Shown in pieces: positions 17,935-27,699 of a stretch of 64,000 nt of DNA; within the stretch, counting starts at the first letter, position 1; each line of letters opens with the position of its first letter. The DNA lies in assembly GCA_943787365.1 (NCBI GenBank), contig CALSMD010000001.1, forward strand, positions 558,001 to 622,000. Direction: 5' to 3'. The notes below the pieces were generated by a model. The model ran no database searches. It saw only the letters and a program-made list of their open reading frames with translations, and was not told the origin of the DNA. The stretch comes from an uncultured Flavobacteriaceae bacterium (GTDB lineage Bacteria; Bacteroidota; Bacteroidia; Flavobacteriales; Flavobacteriaceae). The position numbers were made by a program, and so were the translations under genes.

Positions 17935-18882
17935 TTATTCTTTAGCCGCTAAATAACGTTCTGCGTCCAAGGCTGCCATACAGCCAGTTCCTGCTGCCGT
18001 CACTGCTTGTCTGTAAACATGATCTGCAGCATCGCCACTCACAAAAACGCCATCGATATTTGTTTTTGAAGAGCCTGGAGTATTGATAATATAGCCTGTT
18101 TCATCTAAGTTTAGAAAACCCTGAAAAATATCGGTATTGGGTTTATGACCAATCGCTACAAAAAATCCAGTAGCTGGAATGTCTATAAGCGCATTTGTTT
18201 TGTTGTTTTTTGCACGAACTCCCGTCACAACTTGACCATCCCCTAAAACTTCATCCGTTTCAGTATTAAATAAAATTTCGATATTTTCAGTGTTCTTCAC
18301 ACGATTCGCCATGATTTTAGAAGCTCTAAATTCATCACGACGCACCAACATGGTAACTTTCGTACAAAGCTTCGATAAGTAATGTGCTTCTTCACATGCA
18401 GAATCCCCAGCACCAACAATCACAACTTCTTGATTTCTGTAAAAGAATCCATCACAGACCGCACAAGCAGAAACGCCTCCACCAAGTTTTAAATATTTTT
18501 GTTCAGACTCTAAACCTAAATATTTAGCCGTAGCACCTGTAGAAATAACAATCGTTTCACAATGGATTTCCTTAGTACCGTTTATCCAAACTTTATGAAT
18601 AGGTCCCGAGAAATCAACTTTAGTCACCCATCCATCTCTTACATCTGTACCAAATCGCTCCGACTGTGCTTGTAACTCTAACATCATAGCGGGTCCCGTA
18701 ATTCCATCTGGATAGCCAGGGAAATTCTCCACTTCATTGGTAGTTGTTAATTGACCTCCAGGTTGTGTTCCTTGGTATAATACAGGAAACATATTGGCAC
18801 GTGCTGCATAAATAGCAGCAGTGTAGCCCGCAGGGCCAGATCCAATAATCAAACATTTTACAGACTCTATAGTATCAGACAT
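17935..18882 (-). CDS. trxB: thioredoxin-disulfide reductase
   Basis: A 315-residue FAD enzyme passing electrons from NADPH to thioredoxin. It has the FAD motif IIGSGPAGYTAAIYAARA (12-29), the redox-active pair CAVC (Cys140/Cys143), the NADPH Rossmann motif VGAGDSACEEA (about 156-166), and the C-terminal FAD contact GVFVSGDAADHVYRQAVTAAGTG. Length is normal. The gene is divergent from udk across 160 bp; a minus-strand TATTTTTG box lies at 18901-18908, 18 nt before the ATG. Confidence 0.97.
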   Translation of the reverse strand: MSDTIESVKCLIIGSGPAGYTAAIYAARANMFPVLYQGTQPGGQLTTTNEVENFPGYPDGITGPAMMLELQAQSERFGTDVRDGWVTKVDFSGPIHKVWINGTKEIHCETIVISTGATAKYLGLESEQKYLKLGGGVSACAVCDGFFYRNQEVVIVGAGDSACEEAHYLSKLCTKVTMLVRRDEFRASKIMANRVKNTENIEILFNTETDEVLGDGQVVTGVRAKNNKTNALIDIPATGFFVAIGHKPNTDIFQGFLNLDETGYIINTPGSSKTNIDGVFVSGDAADHVYRQAVTAAGTGCMAALDAERYLAAKE

Positions 18883-18900
18883 AGTTTAAAATTTAGGATA

Positions 18901-18908
18901 CAAAAATA
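18901..18908 (-). promoter_or_regulatory. -7 box of trxB
   Basis: On the minus strand this reads TATTTTTG, an exact TAnnTTTG match, 18 nt before the trxB start. No good TTTG was seen at the -33 position. Confidence 0.45.
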
Positions 18909-19011
18909 GGCGTTTTACATAAAATTCGAACGGGAAGTTATCAACAGTTTTTATTAACTTGTAGATTCATTAATATTATTCCTCGATAAACAAAAAACAG
19001 TAAAATAATCT

Positions 19012-19019
19012 TAACTTTG
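19012..19019 (+). promoter_or_regulatory. -7 box of the udk operon
   Basis: TAACTTTG matches TAnnTTTG and ends 23 nt before the udk ATG. No TTTG is seen at the expected upstream distance. Confidence 0.45.
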
Positions 19020-19042
19020 TTAGAAATTCAAAAGCGAGCGTT

Positions 19043-19648
19043 ATGTTGATTATTGGTATTGGTGGTGGAACAGGAAGTGGAAAAACGACGGTGGTAAATC
19101 AAATTTTATCAGAATTTCCTGCAGGAGAAGTTCAAGTGATTTCTCAAGACTCTTACTATAAAGAAACGTCTCATTTGACCTTTGAAGAACGATGTAAAAT
19201 TAATTTTGACCATCCAAAATCAATCGATTTTGAACTGCTTGAATCTCACTTGAAAGCCTTAAAAAATGGTAAAAACGTCAACCAACCCGTATATTCCTTT
19301 AAAACGCACAACCGAACTGGTGAGACCACAATTACAGAACCTAAAAAAGTAGTGATTGTAGAAGGGATTTTAATTTTATCTAATACTGAGTTACGATCGC
19401 TTTTTGATATAAAAATATTTGTTCATGCAGATAGTGACGAGCGCTTAATGCGCCGTTTAAAAAGAGATATCGCTGAGCGCGGAAGAGATTTAGACGAAGT
19501 TTTGGAACGTTATCAAACAACGCTCAAACCTATGCATCAACAGTTTATTGAGCCGATGAAAGCCTTTGCCGATATTATCATCCCAAACAATCATTATAAT
19601 ACCGTGGCTGTAAATGTTGTGAAATCAATTATAAACGATCAACTCTAA
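19043..19648 (+). CDS. udk: uridine kinase
   Basis: A 201-residue P-loop enzyme phosphorylating uridine or cytidine in pyrimidine salvage. Walker A GGTGSGKTT is at 8-16, the substrate region SQDSYYK at about 40, and DHPKSIDFELL with the YSFKTHNRTGET loop is typical of uridine kinases. RLMRRLKRDIAERGRDLDEVLERY is the LID/arginine region. The gene opens a tight operon: the next ATG starts on the last base of its stop codon region. Confidence 0.95.
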   Translation: MLIIGIGGGTGSGKTTVVNQILSEFPAGEVQVISQDSYYKETSHLTFEERCKINFDHPKSIDFELLESHLKALKNGKNVNQPVYSFKTHNRTGETTITEPKKVVIVEGILILSNTELRSLFDIKIFVHADSDERLMRRLKRDIAERGRDLDEVLERYQTTLKPMHQQFIEPMKAFADIIIPNNHYNTVAVNVVKSIINDQL

Positions 19649-19980
19649 TGTTAAAAAAGTCCAACCGTTTTTTAAAACTACTGAAACCCTTTAAGAATAT
19701 TTATTTTCTTATATTGATCGTGTTTATTGTTTGGATGGTGGTGTTTGATGCCAATTCGTGGTTGATTCACTCCGATTTAAATGAGGACATTGAGGATTTA
19801 AATTCTAAAATTGAGTTTTACAATGGTGAGATTGAAAAAGATCAAAAAGAAATCAACACATTAAATTCTACCGATGGAATTGAAAAATATGCGCGTGAGC
19901 ATTATAAAATGAAAAAAGAAAATGAAGTCGTTTATATTATAGAAGATGCCGACAGTTTAAAGGTTAAAACAAATGAGTAA
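19648..19980 (+). CDS. septum formation initiator (FtsB/DivIC-like) protein
   Basis: A 110-residue bitopic protein: a short basic cytosolic end, one transmembrane helix (about residues 18-36, NIYFLILIVFIVWMVVF), then a coiled coil (about 45-80) and a conserved EKYAREHYKMKKENEVVYI ending. This is the FtsB/DivIC layout; in the divisome these proteins act with FtsL and FtsQ. It overlaps udk by one base and the mutase small-subunit gene by 8 nt, so the cluster is translationally coupled. Confidence 0.9.
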   Translation: MLKKSNRFLKLLKPFKNIYFLILIVFIVWMVVFDANSWLIHSDLNEDIEDLNSKIEFYNGEIEKDQKEINTLNSTDGIEKYAREHYKMKKENEVVYIIEDADSLKVKTNE

Positions 19981-21343
19981 GTCAAATCTTTTTGAGAATT
20001 TTGAATCCGTTTCTGCCAAAGCGTGGAAACAAAAGATTCAATTTGAACTTCAAGGAAAAGATTTTAACGACCATTTAGTTTGGAATTCTATCGAAGGAAT
20101 TGACGTGAAACCCTTCTATCATTCCGAAGCTTATTCCAAAGCACCCGCCATTCAACACAATTCTTCTGACTGGAACATCGGACATTCAATTTATGTAAAT
20201 TCCGTAGAAAAAAGCAATACCCACGCTCTTAAATTGATTGAAAGTGGAGTTGAAAGTATACATTTCACACTCCCAACAGCTGATATTTCAGTAGAAAAAC
20301 TTCTTAAAAACATAGATACTTCTCTAGTGCCTATTTATTTTGAACCTTTGTTTCTTTCAGAAGCAGTGGTCAAAACACTTCAGGAGTTTTCATTGAAAAA
20401 TAAGACCTCATTTTACATCTTACAAGATCCCATTGGTCACTTGGCACGCTCTGGAAACTGGCATGAAAATCTCAAAACAGATCTACATACATTAAAACAA
20501 ACCCTTGCCTTAGGGAGCAATTTAAAAAGTGTTATTTCTATCGATTTGGGACTCTTTCAAAATGCAGGCGGTAGCATGATTCAACAGCTGGCCTATACCC
20601 TAGCCCATGCCAATGAATACCTTAATTTATTTGATGGTGACGCTATAAAGTCTATCGTTTTTAAAGTTTCTGTTGGAGGAAATTACTTTTTTGAAATAGC
20701 AAAACTTCAAGCATTGCGAGTCTTATGGCAAAGTCTCACAAAGGACTACGGTCTTTCAATTGATTGTCATATTCTTACACAACCCAGTCGTCGTAATAAA
20801 ACAATTTACGACTACAACATTAATATGTTGCGAACGACCACCGAATGCATGAGTGCTATTTTGGGAAGTAGCGATACCATTATTAATATGCCCTATGATC
20901 ATTTGTACCATAAGGATAATGATTTTGGAAATCGATTGTCAAGAAATCAATTGTTGATTCTCAAAAAGGAAAGTTATTTTGATGCTGTTTCCAATCCTAC
21001 GGAAGGGGTTTATTATATAGAAACACTGACGCATCAATTGGCTCAAAAGTCATTTGATTTATTTAAAGACATCGAAAAACAAGGCGGCTTTTTAAAACTT
21101 CTCAAAGAAGGTATGGTTCAACGAAAACTGAAAGAGCATGCGCAAAAAGAACAGCGTTTGTATGATGAAGGAACTGAGGGACTTTTGGGATCTCATTTTC
21201 AACAAAACACATTGGATAAAATGAAATCGGATTTAGAAATCTATCCGTTTATCAAACAACAGGCTCGAAAAACTTTGTTAGAACCTATCATCCCTCGTAG
21301 AATTTCTGAGGAAATTGAGCAAAAACGGTTAAAAGATGAATAG
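19973..21343 (+). CDS. mutA: methylmalonyl-CoA mutase small (beta) subunit
   Basis: A 456-residue subunit carrying the TIM-barrel mutase domain without a functional cobalamin domain; no DxHxxG motif is present. Family features include [14 protein letters not shown]-like barrel start, [30 protein letters not shown], and [24 protein letters not shown]. Together with the large subunit it interconverts succinyl-CoA and (R)-methylmalonyl-CoA for propionate and odd-chain or branched amino-acid catabolism. The stop lies inside the start region of the large-subunit gene. Confidence 0.93.
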   Translation: MSKSNLFENFESVSAKAWKQKIQFELQGKDFNDHLVWNSIEGIDVKPFYHSEAYSKAPAIQHNSSDWNIGHSIYVNSVEKSNTHALKLIESGVESIHFTLPTADISVEKLLKNIDTSLVPIYFEPLFLSEAVVKTLQEFSLKNKTSFYILQDPIGHLARSGNWHENLKTDLHTLKQTLALGSNLKSVISIDLGLFQNAGGSMIQQLAYTLAHANEYLNLFDGDAIKSIVFKVSVGGNYFFEIAKLQALRVLWQSLTKDYGLSIDCHILTQPSRRNKTIYDYNINMLRTTTECMSAILGSSDTIINMPYDHLYHKDNDFGNRLSRNQLLILKKESYFDAVSNPTEGVYYIETLTHQLAQKSFDLFKDIEKQGGFLKLLKEGMVQRKLKEHAQKEQRLYDEGTEGLLGSHFQQNTLDKMKSDLEIYPFIKQQARKTLLEPIIPRRISEEIEQKRLKDE

Positions 21344-23451
21344 AAAAAAAGTTCAACATATTGTTTTGGAAGGCGTTAAAACAAAAGCCACTTCGAAAAA
21401 ACCGTTTGAAACTGCGGAAAATATCTCCGTACAATCAAGCTACTTCTGAACAAGATACAGAGGATTTAGAACACTTGAATTTTGCTGCTGGCACTGCCCC
21501 TTTTTTAAGAGGGCCTTACAGCACAATGTATGTACAGCGCCCATGGACGATTAGACAATACGCTGGATTTTCGACCGCCGAAGACAGTAATGCTTTCTAT
21601 AAACGAAATTTAAAAGCAGGACAAAAAGGACTGTCCGTCGCGTTTGACTTGCCCACCCACCGGGGATATGATAGTGACCATGAACGTGTTGTTGGAGACG
21701 TGGGAAAAGCCGGAGTTGCCATAGATTCTGTGGAAGACATGAAACTATTGTTTGATGAAATCCCTTTGGATCAAATGAGTGTGTCCATGACCATGAACGG
21801 CGCCGTATTGCCAATTATGGCATTTTATATTGTGGCTGCTCAAGAACAAGGCGTTGAAATGGATCAATTAAGTGGAACGATTCAAAATGATATTTTGAAA
21901 GAATTTATGGTGCGAAATACTTATATCTATCCGCCTGAAGCTTCCATGAAAATTGTTTCTGACATCTTTGAATACACCAGTAAACACATGCCGAAATTTA
22001 ACAGCATTAGTATTTCTGGATACCATATGCAAGAAGCAGGCGCAACCGCTGATATAGAGTTAGCTTACACCTTAGCCAATGGGCTTGAATACATCCGAAA
22101 AGGATTGGATGCAGGTTTAGAAATTGACACCTTTGCACCACGATTGTCCTTTTTCTGGGGTATTGGAATGAATCACTTTATGGAGGTTGCCAAACTTCGA
22201 GCAGCGCGTATGTTATGGGCGAAAATTGTTCAAAAATTTAATCCTAAAAACCCAAAATCTTTAGCACTGAGAACCCATTGTCAAACCAGTGGCTGGAGTT
22301 TAACAGAACAAGATCCCTTTAATAATGTCGCTCGCACCTGTATTGAAGCCACGGCTGCTATTTTTGGCGGCACTCAAAGTTTACATACAAATGCCTTGGA
22401 CGAAGCGATTGCGTTGCCCACTGATTTTTCGGCAAGAATAGCAAGAAACACCCAACTATACCTTCAAAAAGAAACTAACATCACTAAAACGGTGGATCCT
22501 TGGGCAGGAAGTTATTATGTTGAAAAACTGACCCATGAAATCGCAGAAAAAGCCTGGAGTCATATTGAAGAGGTGGAAGCCTTAGGAGGTATGACCAAAG
22601 CCATTAAATCTGGAGTCCCAAAACTTAGAATTGAAGAAGCTGCAGCACGAAAACAAGCTCGTATAGATTCTGGTCAAGATACCATTGTAGGTGTTAATAA
22701 ATTTAAACTTGAGAATGAGGATGCATTACATATTTTAGAAGTAGATAACGAATTGGTTCGGGCTCAACAATTAGAGCGGTTAAATCACACGAAAACTCAA
22801 CGCAATTCAGAAAAAGTAAAGCTGATTTTAGAAAAATTAACAAAAGCTGCAGCCAATGGGAGTGAAAATTTATTAGCTTTAGCGGTAGAAGCTGCCAGAC
22901 ATCGTGCCACGCTTGGAGAAATAAGCGACGCATTAGAACAAGAGTTTGGAAGGTATAAAGCAGAAATTAAAACATTTTCAGGTGTGTACAGTAAAGAAAT
23001 AAAAAATGACGCGTCTTTTGAAAAGGCCAAAAAATTAGCCAATCAATTTGCGAAATCAGAAGGACGCCGTCCAAGAATCATGATTGCAAAAATGGGACAA
23101 GATGGTCACGATCGCGGTGCAAAAGTAGTGGCTACTGGATATGCCGATTTAGGCTTTGATGTTGATATAGGCCCACTCTTTCAAACGGCCCAGGAAGCTG
23201 CAAAACAAGCGGTGGAAAACGACGTGCATATCCTGGGAGTCTCTTCTTTAGCGGGTGGTCACAAAACATTGGTTCCTAAAGTTATTGAAGCTTTGAAAAC
23301 ATACGGACGGGAAGATATTATGGTAATTGTTGGCGGCGTGATTCCTAAGCAAGATTACCAATATTTGTTTGATGCAGGAACGGTTGCTGTGTTTGGCCCC
23401 GGTACAAAAATTAGCGAAACTGCCATTACGGTGTTGGATATATTAATATAA
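21336..23451 (+). CDS. scpA: methylmalonyl-CoA mutase large (alpha) subunit, +1 frameshift at about 21444
   Basis: The catalytic, B12-binding subunit. The natural start is ATG 21336 ([20 protein letters not shown]), overlapping the mutA stop. That frame ends at TGA 21447 after QSSYF; skipping one T continues as [29 protein letters not shown], the conserved mutase start. Corrected length is 704 residues. The barrel carries [18 protein letters not shown] and [17 protein letters not shown]; the B12 domain has DGHDRG (about residue 588) supplying the cobalt-ligand histidine. An ORF call starting at 21361 would begin with an out-of-frame, meaningless N-terminus. Confidence 0.92.
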
Positions 23452-23523
23452 TTAATTACCTTTATATCGATTCTTAACCAAATCAACCACTAAGTAAGTA
23501 GCAAATGAAACCCTAAATCTCAT

Positions 23524-24627
23524 ATGCCACTATCAAAAATAATCGCAATTGCGAACCAAAAAGGAGGTGTTGGTAAAACAACGACTGCCATAAACCTATC
23601 CAGTGCACTTGGCATATTGGAGCAAAATGTCTTGCTTATTGATGCAGACCCGCAAGCAAATGCAACTTCTGGATTAGGAATAATTTCAAAAAACATTGAA
23701 TTCTCTATAGTAAACCTTTTTAGGGGAGATACAAACACGGATCAATGTATTTTAGATACACACAGTCCTAATTTAAAGATCATCCCAGGATCCATCAAAC
23801 TTGCGGAAATTGAAATCAATGTTAAAAACCCCAATTTAAATCGATTAAAAACTAGTTTAGATTCGTTAAAAGATAAATTTGATTTTATCATCATTGATTG
23901 TTCGCCGTCATTGGGCTATCTCACTTTAAATTCATTTGTAGCTGCGGACTCTATCCTAATACCCGTACAATGTGAGTTTTTTGCATTAGATGGGCTGAGG
24001 AAGCTCCTCTCTACAATTAAAAGTGTCAGAAAATCATTCAATACGAACTTAAATATTGAAGGTATTTTAATGACGATGTATGATGGAAGAGTCAATCATA
24101 ATAACCATATCGTTAATGAGTTAAAAATACATTTTAAAGATTTAATATTTAAAACCATCATCAAAAGAAACGTAAGCTTGAGTGAAGCTCCTAGTTTTGG
24201 AACGAGCGTTTTTGATTATAAAATGAACAGCGAAGGCTCTACGAACTACCTTAATCTATCCCGAGAAATCATGAAAAACCTAATCCCAACCAAACAAAAA
24301 TCTTTAGGCAAAAAAATACCTCAAATTCTGAAAGAAACCGAGGAAACTATTTTACTTGACCCTACTGTTAAAGATCGAGATCTAGATAATTTTAAAACAT
24401 TCTCAATAAATAATAAAAATTTCGATAAACTAAAGGGCTGCACAAAAAAGGAAGTCATTGAACACTTAGGTATGGTATATAATGACATCCATAGTGATGT
24501 ATGGATGTATCACATCACAGATAAAGTAAGTCTGATTAAGAAAAACTATCTTTATATCTATTTTGATAAAAACAAAGTAAGCCACATTAAATTAAGACGC
24601 TTCAAGTTCAGTTCAAAACTTGATTAA
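23524..24627 (+). CDS. ParA family ATPase with C-terminal BamE-like extension
   Basis: A 367-residue ParA/Soj-type P-loop ATPase. Residues 1-255 are a full ParA domain with deviant Walker A KGGVGKTT (13-20), LIDADPQANATSGLG, and FIIIDCSPSLGYLTLNSF. It is about half identical in appearance to the ParA at 24697. Unlike normal chromosomal ParA (about 255 residues), it has another 110 residues. The last 60 (about 300-362: LKGCTKKEVIEHLG, DVWMYHI, NYLYIYFDKNKVSHIKL) look like a SmpA/BamE small-lipoprotein fold, but here fused to a cytosolic ATPase. It lies 69 nt upstream of the second parA. Role unknown; a duplicate partition ATPase is the plain reading. Confidence 0.85.
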   Translation: MPLSKIIAIANQKGGVGKTTTAINLSSALGILEQNVLLIDADPQANATSGLGIISKNIEFSIVNLFRGDTNTDQCILDTHSPNLKIIPGSIKLAEIEINVKNPNLNRLKTSLDSLKDKFDFIIIDCSPSLGYLTLNSFVAADSILIPVQCEFFALDGLRKLLSTIKSVRKSFNTNLNIEGILMTMYDGRVNHNNHIVNELKIHFKDLIFKTIIKRNVSLSEAPSFGTSVFDYKMNSEGSTNYLNLSREIMKNLIPTKQKSLGKKIPQILKETEETILLDPTVKDRDLDNFKTFSINNKNFDKLKGCTKKEVIEHLGMVYNDIHSDVWMYHITDKVSLIKKNYLYIYFDKNKVSHIKLRRFKFSSKLD

Positions 24628-24696
24628 ATTCTTGAACAATTTGGTTTATATTCCTCATAAATAATTGTATTTTTACCTCACTAAAAGAAACCATTA

Positions 24697-25458
24697 ATGG
24701 GAAAACTCATTGCTATAGCAAATCAAAAAGGAGGTGTTGGAAAAACTACGACGACGGTTAATCTAGCCGCTTGCTTAGGAGTTTTAGATAAAAAAGTGTT
24801 ATTAATAGATGCCGACCCACAAGCAAATGCTTCATCGGGGCTTGGAATTGATGTGGATTCTGTAGAATTAGGAACGTATCAACTGTTAGAACACAATTGT
24901 ACGGCTGAAGAAGCCATCCAAAAAACGTCCGCTGCAAACGTTGATATCATCCCTGCTCATATTGATTTGGTTGCCATAGAAATCGAATTGGTTAATATGG
25001 AGCAACGAGAGTATATGCTCAAGCAAGCCATTGAATCTGTTAAATCCAAATACGATTATATACTCATTGATTGTGCGCCCTCATTAGGCCTACTGACACT
25101 TAATGCATTAACTGCCGCAGACTCTGTTATTATTCCTATTCAATGCGAATATTTTGCTTTAGAAGGTTTAGGTAAATTATTGAATACCATCAAAAGCGTA
25201 CAAAAAATTCATAATGAACATTTGGATATTGAAGGGTTGTTGCTCACCATGTACGATTCCCGTTTGCGACTTTCCAACCAAGTTGTTGAAGAAGTTCAGA
25301 ACCACTTTACAAACATGGTTTTTAAAACTATTATTCAGCGCAACGTACGACTCAGTGAAGCCCCTAGCCATGGTGAAAGCATCATTTATTATGACGTAAA
25401 TAGTAAAGGTGCTACAAATTACTTAAATTTGGCTAAAGAAATCATCAGTAAACAGTAA
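24697..25458 (+). CDS. parA: chromosome partitioning ATPase ParA (Soj)
   Basis: A 253-residue ParA ATPase that, with ParB bound at parS, moves the chromosome origin. It has deviant Walker A KGGVGKTTT (11-19), Walker A' VLLIDADPQANASSGLG, and Walker B-type YILIDCAPSLGLLTLNAL. The C-terminal NVRLSEAPSHGESIIYYD is standard. It lies 4 nt before parB, forming the usual parAB pair. No recognisable parS (TGTTnCACGTGnAACA-like) was seen in the window. Confidence 0.95.
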   Translation: MGKLIAIANQKGGVGKTTTTVNLAACLGVLDKKVLLIDADPQANASSGLGIDVDSVELGTYQLLEHNCTAEEAIQKTSAANVDIIPAHIDLVAIEIELVNMEQREYMLKQAIESVKSKYDYILIDCAPSLGLLTLNALTAADSVIIPIQCEYFALEGLGKLLNTIKSVQKIHNEHLDIEGLLLTMYDSRLRLSNQVVEEVQNHFTNMVFKTIIQRNVRLSEAPSHGESIIYYDVNSKGATNYLNLAKEIISKQ

Positions 25459-25462
25459 TATA

Positions 25463-26362
25463 ATGGCCAAAGCTATTAAAAAACAAGCCTTAGGACGCGG
25501 ACTCTCTGCTCTTTTACAGGAACCTGAAAAGAACCAACAGACTGCTGGGAGTACAAGCAGTAGTCCTCAAGTAGGAACTATCGTCGAATTAGAATTAAAC
25601 CGAATAGAAGTCAATCCGTTCCAACCACGTACACAATTTAAAGAAGAAGCCATTCGTGAGTTAGCATCTTCTATTCAAGAGTTAGGCGTGATTCAACCCA
25701 TAACAGTTCGTAAAACCAAAGCCAATACATTTCAATTGGTTTCTGGTGAACGTCGTTTTAGAGCCTCTAAATTATTAGACTTAAAGACAATTCCAGCTTA
25801 CATCAGAATTGCAAACGATCAGGAAGCCTTAGAAATGGCATTGGTTGAAAATATTCAACGTGAAGATTTAGATCCCATCGAAATTGCTTTAAGTTACCAG
25901 CGATTGATTGACGACATCCAGTTGACTCAAGAACAAATGAGTCAACGTGTTGGGAAAAAACGTTCTACGATTGCTAATTACCTGCGATTATTAAAACTAG
26001 ATCCCTTAATCCAAACAGGGATGCGTGATGGATTTATCAGTATGGGACACGGGAGGGCTATCGTAAACATAAGTTCTCACACAGATCAAATTGCTATCTA
26101 TAAAGAAATTATTTCGAACAAATTATCCGTCCGAGCGACTGAAACACTGGTTAAAAATTACAACACTCCCAACTCAGTAAAAACAACAAAAACGAACGAA
26201 CTGCCTGACTTTGTTAAAAATGGCGTTGAAAAAATAGCCTCTTATTTTGGTCATAAAATTGATGTGAAAATGGAAAAAAAAGGAGCTGGAAAAATACTGA
26301 TCCCCTTTCATTCTAAAGAAGACTATGACCGCATCTTAAAATTATTTAAAAGTGATAAATAG
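25463..26362 (+). CDS. parB: chromosome partitioning protein ParB
   Basis: A 299-residue CTP-dependent DNA clamp that binds parS. Order: N-terminal ParA-interacting segment KKQALGRGLSALLQE; the ParB/Srx nucleotide-binding domain (about 40-135) with NPFQPRTQF, SGERRFRASKLL and ALVENIQREDLDPIE; a helix-turn-helix (QEQMSQRVGKKRSTIANYLRLL); and a C-terminal dimerisation domain. The last bases overlap the GTG start of the DUF5683 gene by 11 nt. Confidence 0.96.
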   Translation: MAKAIKKQALGRGLSALLQEPEKNQQTAGSTSSSPQVGTIVELELNRIEVNPFQPRTQFKEEAIRELASSIQELGVIQPITVRKTKANTFQLVSGERRFRASKLLDLKTIPAYIRIANDQEALEMALVENIQREDLDPIEIALSYQRLIDDIQLTQEQMSQRVGKKRSTIANYLRLLKLDPLIQTGMRDGFISMGHGRAIVNISSHTDQIAIYKEIISNKLSVRATETLVKNYNTPNSVKTTKTNELPDFVKNGVEKIASYFGHKIDVKMEKKGAGKILIPFHSKEDYDRILKLFKSDK

Positions 26363-26933
26363 GCATTGGCTCCTTATATTTTTTTGTGCAGTTTCGTTAA
26401 CTAATTTTGCTCAAAAAACAGAAGACCTTCCAGAAGAGGAGATGGAAACTGATACATATAAACCCGTGATCATGGATCCTTTGGCGCCTTCAAAAGCGGC
26501 CTTTTATTCTGCAATTTTACCTGGACTCGGACAGGCCGTAAATAAAAAATATTGGAAAATTCCCATTGTGTATGCAGCACTTGGCACAAGTATCTATTTT
26601 TATTTAGATAATGACAAGTCTTATAAACGCTATAGAAATGCCTACAAAAGACGCTTGGCAGGATTTGTTGATGATGAATTTTATGGAGAAGGAGATATCC
26701 CCCTTCTTTCTAATGATGCGCTCATCAGAGCCCAACAAACCTTGAGACGAAATAAAGAATTATCCTTATTGATCACCATTGGGCTTTATGCCTTAAATAT
26801 TATTGATGCAAATGTGGACGCTCATTTATTGCAATATAATATGGACAAAAATTTAGCGGTTAACCCATTTATTGATTTTGACACGCCAGATACATCCGCT
26901 CAACTTGGGTTGTCAATCAACTTTAATTTTTAA
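26352..26933 (+). CDS. DUF5683 domain-containing protein
   Basis: A 193-residue exported or membrane protein. An N-terminal signal-like stretch (WLLIFFCAVSLTNFAQ) is followed by an acidic linker. The DUF5683 core starts PSKAAFYSAILPGLGQAVNKKYWKIPIVYAALG, with two further hydrophobic helices and the charged loop SYKRYRNAYKRRL. Position between parB and dapB is a common flavobacterial arrangement. The start is GTG inside parB; it gives a signal peptide, whereas later starts would not. Function unknown. Confidence 0.85.
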   Translation: MINRHWLLIFFCAVSLTNFAQKTEDLPEEEMETDTYKPVIMDPLAPSKAAFYSAILPGLGQAVNKKYWKIPIVYAALGTSIYFYLDNDKSYKRYRNAYKRRLAGFVDDEFYGEGDIPLLSNDALIRAQQTLRRNKELSLLITIGLYALNIIDANVDAHLLQYNMDKNLAVNPFIDFDTPDTSAQLGLSINFNF

Positions 26934-26934
26934 A

Positions 26935-27639
26935 ATGAAAATAGCACTTTTAGGATACGGGAAAATGGGAAAAGTAATTGAGAAAATTGCTGAAAGTCGC
27001 GGACATAAAGTGACCTTGAAAATTGACAAAGACAGTGTGCCCTATGACATCACAACCGTTGATGTGGCAATTAATTTTAGCACCCCCGATTCAGCAGTCG
27101 AAAACATTCGTATCGCCCTTGAAAATGGAATTCCTGTTATTTCTGGAACAACGGGCTGGTTATCTGAAATGGAAGCTATAAAATCAGTGTGCAACGACCA
27201 TAATGGCGCATTTATCTATGCTTCAAATTTTAGTTTAGGGGTCAATATATTCTTTGAACTCAATAAACATTTAGCAAAAATGATGAAAAACCTAACGGAC
27301 TACTCTGTAGATCTTGAGGAAATTCATCACACTCAAAAACAAGATGCCCCTTCTGGTACCGCCATCACACTCGCTGAAGGAGTTCTTGAACATAGTACTT
27401 ACGATTCTTGGGGATTAGCCCCTATGAAGGATGCTAGCAAATTAGCAATTACTGCCAAACGCATCGACGCTGTTCCAGGAACCCATACTGTAAATTACAA
27501 TTCTGAAGTGGACAGTATTTCGTTAACACATACCGCACACAACAGAGAAGGTTTTGGATTGGGAGCCGTTGTTGCAGCAGAGTGGATCGTTGGAAAAACA
27601 GGAGTATTCACAATGAATGACGTGTTAAACATTGGTTAA
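26935..27639 (+). CDS. dapB: 4-hydroxy-tetrahydrodipicolinate reductase
   Basis: A 234-residue NAD(P)H enzyme of lysine and meso-diaminopimelate biosynthesis. The Rossmann start MKIALLGYGKMGKVIE is intact. The active-site region is EIHHTQKQDAPSGTAITLAEG, with the catalytic His-His pair and the Lys of KQDAPSGTA. I chose the ATG at 26935: an upstream in-frame start at 26872 would read back through the DUF5683 gene and displace the nucleotide-binding motif from the N-terminus. Separated by 60 nt from lepB, which has its own promoter. Confidence 0.95.
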   Translation: MKIALLGYGKMGKVIEKIAESRGHKVTLKIDKDSVPYDITTVDVAINFSTPDSAVENIRIALENGIPVISGTTGWLSEMEAIKSVCNDHNGAFIYASNFSLGVNIFFELNKHLAKMMKNLTDYSVDLEEIHHTQKQDAPSGTAITLAEGVLEHSTYDSWGLAPMKDASKLAITAKRIDAVPGTHTVNYNSEVDSISLTHTAHNREGFGLGAVVAAEWIVGKTGVFTMNDVLNIG

Positions 27640-27643
27640 ACTC

Positions 27644-27675
27644 TTGAAAATAACTCGAATTAACCTATAATTTTG
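27644..27675 (+). promoter_or_regulatory. promoter of lepB
   Basis: TTG (27644-27646), 21 nt, then TAATTTTG (27668-27675), a good TAnnTTTG match. The box ends 24 nt before the lepB ATG. Confidence 0.55.
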
Positions 27676-27699
27676 ACTTTTAATTAACTTAAAAATATT

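Noticed and set aside
23452-26362. parS site near parAB
   Set aside because: I checked the CACGTG-containing stretches seen across the window by eye; none has the flanks of the TGTTnCACGTGnAACA consensus. A divergent parS could be missed.
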